DNA from: Woronichinia sp035285405
GTDB taxonomy: Bacteria > Cyanobacteriota > Cyanobacteriia > Cyanobacteriales > Microcystaceae
Direction: 5' to 3'
Assembly (NCBI GenBank): GCA_035285405.1
Contig: JAYKJI010000387.1
Coordinates: 1 to 9,198 of the forward strand
Length of the DNA stretch: 9,198 nucleotides
The notes under the pieces are model-generated. The model was not told the DNA's origin. It worked only from the letters and a program-made list of their open reading frames with translations, and searched no databases. The position numbers and the translations under genes were made by a program. Of this stretch, positions 6,708 through 9,198 are shown in pieces (the stretch's first letter is position 1; each line of letters starts with the position of its first letter).

Positions 6708-7210
6708 GCTTGATCTCCTGCCATAGCGAGTTCAGGGGCTTGAGGAACGACTTTATGAAGAACAGTCACTTCTGCTTGATGGAGAAATGGCTGAAGCAAA
6801 TGAAAGCCATCTTCAGATAAAACGGATTGGAGGTGCTGGATTAGAATCTCGGCGAGACGGGTTTCGATCGCTTGCAGTTCGTAGGCATTGACCACATCAC
6901 TCAGCCATTCCAAGAGACGATATTGGAGATATTCGGGATTGCTTAATAACAGGGCCATAGAACTATAGCGCAGGATACTAATCCAATGCAGGAGGGCCTG
7001 TTCAAGTTGGGGGGGCGGGGTTTCTGGGAATTCACTTTCGAGTTGATCGGCCACAGATTGGAAAATCATGCCCTCGTTATCCCGTAGATAACGATAGGTT
7101 GCCAGTCGATGCTTGAGTAAGCCCACATGTTTGCGGAAGGAGATCATTTCTAGGGGATGGAGATAATGATCTTCCGCACGATGAAATAATCTTTCAAAGT
7201 CTTTCTGCAT
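6704..7210 (-). CDS. Phycobiliprotein-like protein without bilin cysteine (slr0146-like)
   Basis: 168 residues, helical. The core LLHWISILRYSSMALLLSNP (73-92) and LQYRLLEWLSDVVNAYE (95-111) matches the LRY..YA...GD and L..R.L.GL.E.Y.AL segments of phycobilisome subunits. It also aligns with the slr0149-like protein from the N-terminus (RLATYRYLRDNEGMIF against RVTVYEKLRENEEKII). The bilin cysteine position is Ala72 and the Asp position is His75, so covalent bilin binding at the usual site is not expected. A short Pro-rich insert (ETPPPQ) lies just before. It follows the slr0145-like gene by 17 bases with AGGAG 4 bases before the ATG, and overlaps the next V4R gene by 4 bases. It may pair with the slr0149-like protein as alpha and beta subunits do; that is inference. 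Confidence 0.8.
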   Translation of the reverse strand: MQKDFERLFHRAEDHYLHPLEMISFRKHVGLLKHRLATYRYLRDNEGMIFQSVADQLESEFPETPPPQLEQALLHWISILRYSSMALLLSNPEYLQYRLLEWLSDVVNAYELQAIETRLAEILIQHLQSVLSEDGFHLLQPFLHQAEVTVLHKVVPQAPELAMAGDQA

Positions 7211-7227
7211 AACGCTCCTGATAGGGT

Positions 7228-7644
7228 CTAGAATAGTGCAGATAAATCCGTTAAATCGATCTCTGCATTGGCGGTATGGGACAGGGGGATGGCTTTTTTA
7301 GCGGGTTCTGGTGAGGTCTTGAAAAGGTTTCCCTGGCCTTGCCAGTTAGACCGTTGGAAGAAATCAAAAACGCTTAACTGGAGAGAAGAGGAGGAGCTAA
7401 AGAAAGCCTGCTCTGCTTCTAGGGCTTGGCTATCTCGCGGGGCAGCGATCGCTTCGATCGCTAGGCCACGCCAATTGGCTTGATGAAGAAAATCTTGAAC
7501 CTTGAGACAGAGTAAGGACGGAACCGTCACCTGGGCTTGGGACTCCGTGACCGTCTGCTCTAACTTAGGGGTTTCCCCTAACCAGTTATAGCCTTGAAAA
7601 AAAGCTTGAACACTTAACCCGGCCCAACGGGTCTGATCCATCAT
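7228..7644 (-). CDS. Small protein with three FF...NWxG repeats (slr0145-like)
   Basis: 138 residues with no enzyme motif. Three copies of a 14-residue element are spaced about 37-43 residues apart: LSVQAFFQGYNWLG (10-23), LKVQDFLHQANWRG (47-60) and LSVFDFFQRSNWQG (90-103). The consensus is L-(S/K)-V-x-(A/D)-F-(F/L)-x3-N-W-x-G. The linkers are polar and rich in Gln, Ser and Glu, so the protein looks like a string of short binding motifs in a flexible chain. Its likely role is to hold or present partners, perhaps the V4R or phycobiliprotein-like proteins; this is inference. The ATG overlaps the slr0144-like stop as ATGA (7644-7641), indicating coupled translation; a second ATG directly follows and could also be used. 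The C-terminus is acidic (IDLTDLSALF). No catalytic function is assigned. Confidence 0.85.
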   Translation of the reverse strand: MMDQTRWAGLSVQAFFQGYNWLGETPKLEQTVTESQAQVTVPSLLCLKVQDFLHQANWRGLAIEAIAAPRDSQALEAEQAFFSSSSSLQLSVFDFFQRSNWQGQGNLFKTSPEPAKKAIPLSHTANAEIDLTDLSALF

Positions 7645-8372
7645 TTTAGATACTCCCCTTGATTAAGTTTCGTTTCAATATCCCGGGCATTTGCGCCTTC
7701 GTTGAGCCAGAAGGTGGCTGCATCAATGCGATCTTGTTTGCCAATCAGGAACTTACAATAGGTTTCTCCCATGGCATAGCACTGAATTTCAATGCAGTTT
7801 AGGGACTTTTTCACCAATCGGCTGAAGAATCCAGCCAATAAACCGGCATAAATATGACAAACAGGCTTGCCCACATCACCGAGGGTACGGGCAACCGCAG
7901 AATCAAAAATATCAACGAAGAGAAAACCGTTTTTTTGTTCACTTAAATCGATCGCCCAGTTACCCCAGCCCTGGGCGGTAAAGGGCCACCACCAACCTTC
8001 TAGAACGTAGTTGAGATTGAGTTCATTCAAGGTCGAGGTGTAACCAAACTCAGTGAGAAACCATTTTTGGAAAAATTCGGCATCGTAATGGCCCCACTCT
8101 TTGCCAATGTTGTACATAACGACACTAGAAGCGTTACCAACTTCTTGCTGAAGTCCATCAATCAAACCAATGATGAAATCTTCACTGGTGAGAACATTAC
8201 GACAGTTATTCCAATCAACAATAGACCCCGTCTCCATCTGAAAACAGAAGAAATCTTCTACTTGATAGTGGTGATGTTTACTGGGGTGAATTTTTCTTAA
8301 ACTATGCTCTAACACAGGAATATACTTAGATTCAGTAGAAGCGTTAGATGTATTAATTGAGGTCAAAACCAT
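7641..8372 (-). CDS. V4R domain protein with complete cysteine set (slr0144-like), first gene of the operon
   Basis: 243 residues. Residues about 130-212 are a V4R domain: GWGNWAIDL, NGFLFVDIF, YAGLLAGFFSRL and LNCIEIQCYAMGETYCKF, with C193, C198 and C206 all present as in typical family members. The N-terminal half contains His-rich SKHHHY (31-36) and a G..WG element near 90-94 shared with the slr0147-like paralogue. It is predicted to be soluble and to bind a hydrophobic ligand or metal through the C-terminal domain. Family precedent includes the BchJ-type protein of bacteriochlorophyll synthesis, but reductase activity has not been shown to follow from the domain alone. The start is supported by GAGGGG (8387-8382) 9 bases before the ATG. 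It is the first gene after an 826-base non-coding region and should be the operon leader. Confidence 0.88.
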   Translation of the reverse strand: MVLTSINTSNASTESKYIPVLEHSLRKIHPSKHHHYQVEDFFCFQMETGSIVDWNNCRNVLTSEDFIIGLIDGLQQEVGNASSVVMYNIGKEWGHYDAEFFQKWFLTEFGYTSTLNELNLNYVLEGWWWPFTAQGWGNWAIDLSEQKNGFLFVDIFDSAVARTLGDVGKPVCHIYAGLLAGFFSRLVKKSLNCIEIQCYAMGETYCKFLIGKQDRIDAATFWLNEGANARDIETKLNQGEYLK

Positions 8373-8381
8373 AGATCGTAT

Positions 8382-8387
8382 CCCCTC
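8382..8387 (-). promoter_or_regulatory. Shine-Dalgarno GAGGGG for the first operon gene
   Basis: GAGGGG on the minus strand is 9 bases upstream of the ATG at 8372. A CCTC at 8400-8397 could pair with part of it (four base pairs, 9-base loop). That is too weak to claim as a regulatory switch. Confidence 0.7.
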
Positions 8388-8583
8388 AAAGTGATGGAGG
8401 CTCAGTTAGCAAAAACACTAACCTAAAAAACATTGAAACAGACCTTCTTGAAGAATTCCTCTGTAGTTTTAGGGAAACTGCGTTTATGGGCTTAAAAGCA
8501 GTGCGTAGTTCTACGCAAAGAAAACTCAGAGAAAAACGATGAGATAGGTAGAAGCCATGATCCAGCAAAATGTCAAACAGCAT
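8386..8583 (-). CDS. Doubtful small ORF (65 aa) in the operon leader
   Basis: ATG at 8583 with AGGAG 8 bases upstream, open for 65 codons to TGA at 8388-8386. It ends 13 bases before the slr0144-like ATG, and the stop overlaps the Shine-Dalgarno of that gene. The N-terminus (MLFDILLDHGFYLSHRF) and C-terminus (FFRLVFLLTEPPSL) are hydrophobic, while the middle is basic and of mixed composition. I recognise no family. The good ribosome binding site and the placement suit a leader peptide or small membrane protein. The composition looks close to translated non-coding DNA, and the palindrome at 8502-8517 lies inside it. A longer reading from the ATG at 8622 has no comparable ribosome binding site. 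Confidence 0.25.
   Translation of the reverse strand: MLFDILLDHGFYLSHRFSLSFLCVELRTAFKPINAVSLKLQRNSSRRSVSMFFRLVFLLTEPPSL
8502..8517. promoter_or_regulatory. 16-bp palindrome TGCGTAGTTCTACGCA
   Basis: Two perfect 7-base arms, TGCGTAG and CTACGCA, around a central TT. The centre is about 137 bases upstream of the slr0144-like ATG. The size and symmetry fit a dimeric regulator site; in RNA it could also fold into a short hairpin with a minimal loop. There is no T-run, so it is not a terminator. I do not recognise the regulator. Confidence 0.45.
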
Positions 8584-8757
8584 AAGCTTTTCTCCTCTCG
8601 CTAACCAACTTGGTATTCGCATAGATAGAACGGCGATCGCGGAGGCTTAACCGTAAATCTACTCAGGGAAAGAAAAGACCTCTTTGTCTTAACAAGGAAA
8701 ACCACGATCAGGGATTCTGATTTAATATTGGCATAAACGTCTAAGACCCCAGAAAAG

Positions 8758-8868
8758 TTTGTTACAAATCGTTGTGAACAATAGCGTAAAACAGAGAAAA
8801 CTTTCAAAAATCTTTAAAAATGCTTCTTGTCCCCAGTTGCCTTAAGTTTTGTTTCGATTTGTAACAAA
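8758..8868. repeat. 14-bp perfect inverted repeat, TTTGTTACAAATCG
   Basis: TTTGTTACAAATCG at 8758-8771 is repeated exactly in reverse orientation at 8855-8868, with 83 bases between the copies. A third, near-identical copy of the core (TTGTAACAAAA at 8889-8899) repeats 8859-8869 directly at a spacing of exactly 30 bases, about three helical turns. Each core is itself the near-palindrome TTGTWACAA. The arrangement around a candidate promoter suggests operators and not a stem-loop. Confidence 0.65.
8778..8807 (-). promoter_or_regulatory. Candidate sigma70-type promoter for the operon
   Basis: Minus-strand TTGAAA (8807-8802, five of six to TTGACA), an 18-base spacer and TATTGT (8783-8778, four of six to TATAAT). 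Transcription would start near 8771, about 400 bases before the first ATG. The -10 overlaps a TTGT..ACAA element (8772-8781), and the inverted-repeat copy at 8758-8771 lies over the start site, so a bound regulator would block this promoter. Confidence 0.4.
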
Positions 8869-8899
8869 AAGGGAGTAATAGTCTAGAATTGTAACAAAA
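8848..8899 (-). promoter_or_regulatory. HLR1-like (RpaB-type) half-sites upstream of the promoter
   Basis: On the minus strand GTTACAAA-TC-GAAACAAA (8865-8848) resembles the HLR1 layout: two (G/T)TTACA(A/T)(A/T) units separated by two bases. The first unit is exact and the second matches six of eight. A further exact half-site, GTTACAAT, lies on the same strand at 8895-8888 with a poor second half. A plus-strand half-site, GTTACAAA (8761-8768), sits over the candidate start site. HLR1 is bound by RpaB, which controls high-light and photosystem genes in cyanobacteria. Assignment to RpaB is inference from the motif. Confidence 0.4.
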
Positions 8900-8973
8900 T
8901 ATAAACTATAAAGTAAACATAGAAATTCAAAATTAAGGAACGCAATATTTTTAAAATTCCTTTTTTTCTAGTG

Positions 8974-8979
8974 ATTATA
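8974..8979 (-). promoter_or_regulatory. Consensus -10 box TATAAT, distal candidate promoter
   Basis: A perfect TATAAT on the minus strand (8979-8974). There is no good -35 at 16-18 bases; the nearest TTGTTT (8998-8993) is only 13 bases away. It could be a promoter that relies on an activator, or a chance match in AT-rich DNA. If used, the leader would be about 590 bases. Confidence 0.25.
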
Positions 8980-9198
8980 CCTATTCGTTTTTAAACAATC
9001 TCCTTGGAATTTTTATCTAGAGCTATCGAGATCGGTCTGAGGAATGGGATCAGGATTGATATCAACTTTAATAGAACGTACTTGGAGAACAAACCTAATA
9101 GAGCATTCCTTTAGTGCGTGATTTGTGTGAGAAAGCGTAACTTTACGGTAAAAAGAGAATTTAAGATTAAAAGCTATCTCTCAATGGTATGATTTAAC

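Larger units (their letters stand above)
404..8640. repeat. HIP1 octamer GCGATCGC, nine scattered copies
   Basis: Exact copies begin at 404, 909, 1238, 1724, 2836, 4265, 4388, 7445 and 8633. Eight lie in coding sequence and one in the leader region. HIP1 is the highly iterated palindrome typical of many cyanobacterial genomes, so it marks the lineage and is not a local regulatory element. None is found between 4396 and 7444, which is the stretch holding both ferredoxins and the slr0146-, slr0147- and slr0149-like genes. Confidence 0.9.
8373..9198. other. Long non-coding upstream/leader region of the operon
   Basis: 826 bases, AT-rich, with no convincing gene on either strand. Described elsewhere in this list are two candidate minus-strand promoters (8778-8807 and 8974-8979), three TTGTWACAA elements (8759-8899), a 16-bp palindrome (8502-8517) and a doubtful 65-codon ORF with a good Shine-Dalgarno (8386-8583). 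The region also has one HIP1 octamer (8633-8640), a small palindrome TTTACGGTAAA (9142-9152) and a TATGAT near the right edge (9188-9193) that could be the -10 of a plus-strand gene outside the window. From 8985 to 9198 I see nothing else. If the inner promoter is used, the transcript would have a leader of about 400 bases, which is long for a simple operon. Confidence 0.7.

Noticed and set aside
8405..8422. GTTAG/CTAAC hairpin shortly before the first gene
   Set aside because: Only five base pairs with an 8-base loop in AT-rich sequence; there is nothing to separate it from chance.
8548..8576. Perfect -35 TTGACA at 8576-8571 on the minus strand
   Set aside because: At 16-18 bases there is no usable -10 (TTCTAC at best), and it falls inside the small leader ORF.
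8601..8807. 68-codon open frame on the minus strand upstream of the operon
   Set aside because: It has no ribosome binding site or recognisable protein features, and it lies over the candidate promoter and operator region; it is most likely chance.
8935..8967. AAGGAA...TTCCTT stem followed by a T-run on the plus strand, terminator-like
   Set aside because: The stem is six mostly AT pairs with a 16-base loop, and no plus-strand gene precedes it; it is not stable enough to call.

Overview
The window looks like chromosomal DNA of a unicellular cyanobacterium of the Synechocystis/Microcystis/Cyanothece type. Nine exact copies of the HIP1 octamer GCGATCGC are scattered through 9.2 kb. The minus strand carries, in order and without interruption, homologues of the Synechocystis sp. 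PCC 6803 slr0144-slr0152 cluster, known as the photosystem II assembly proficiency (PAP) operon. I assigned these homologues from memory of domain content and gene order, not from a search. Nothing suggests a mobile element, CRISPR array, rRNA or tRNA.

Layout, reading the minus strand from right to left: an 826-base non-coding leader/promoter region (8373-9198) holds candidate promoters, repeated TTGTWACAA elements, a 16-bp palindrome and one doubtful small ORF. The operon follows: V4R protein (slr0144-like), a small protein with three copies of an FF...NWxG motif (slr0145-like), phycobiliprotein-like protein (slr0146-like), second V4R protein (slr0147-like), adrenodoxin-type 2Fe-2S ferredoxin with a C-terminal extension (slr0148-like), second phycobiliprotein-like protein that keeps a bilin-attachment type cysteine (slr0149-like), plant-type 2Fe-2S ferredoxin (slr0150-like), membrane-anchored coiled-coil/TPR protein (slr0151-like) and Ser/Thr protein kinase SpkG (slr0152-like). 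Beyond it, on the same strand, is a von Willebrand factor A (VWA) protein. The 3' end of an unrelated plus-strand gene meets it tail to tail at the left edge.

The operon is built from pairs: two V4R proteins, two phycobiliprotein-fold proteins and two 2Fe-2S ferredoxins of different classes, followed by a scaffold protein and a kinase. Two junctions are ATGA overlaps, which suggests translational coupling. Within each pair, one member keeps and the other lacks or changes the diagnostic ligand residues: the third V4R cysteine, the bilin cysteine, and the usual ferredoxin surface residues. Taken with what is known of the PAP operon, the set reads as an accessory system that handles tetrapyrrole and redox cofactors during PSII assembly or repair, with TPR scaffolding and kinase control. 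The biochemical role of each part is inference.

The regulatory region contains GTTACAAW half-sites like those of the HLR1 element bound by the redox/high-light regulator RpaB, placed both upstream of and over a plausible promoter. This would suit a photosynthesis-stress operon but is untested.
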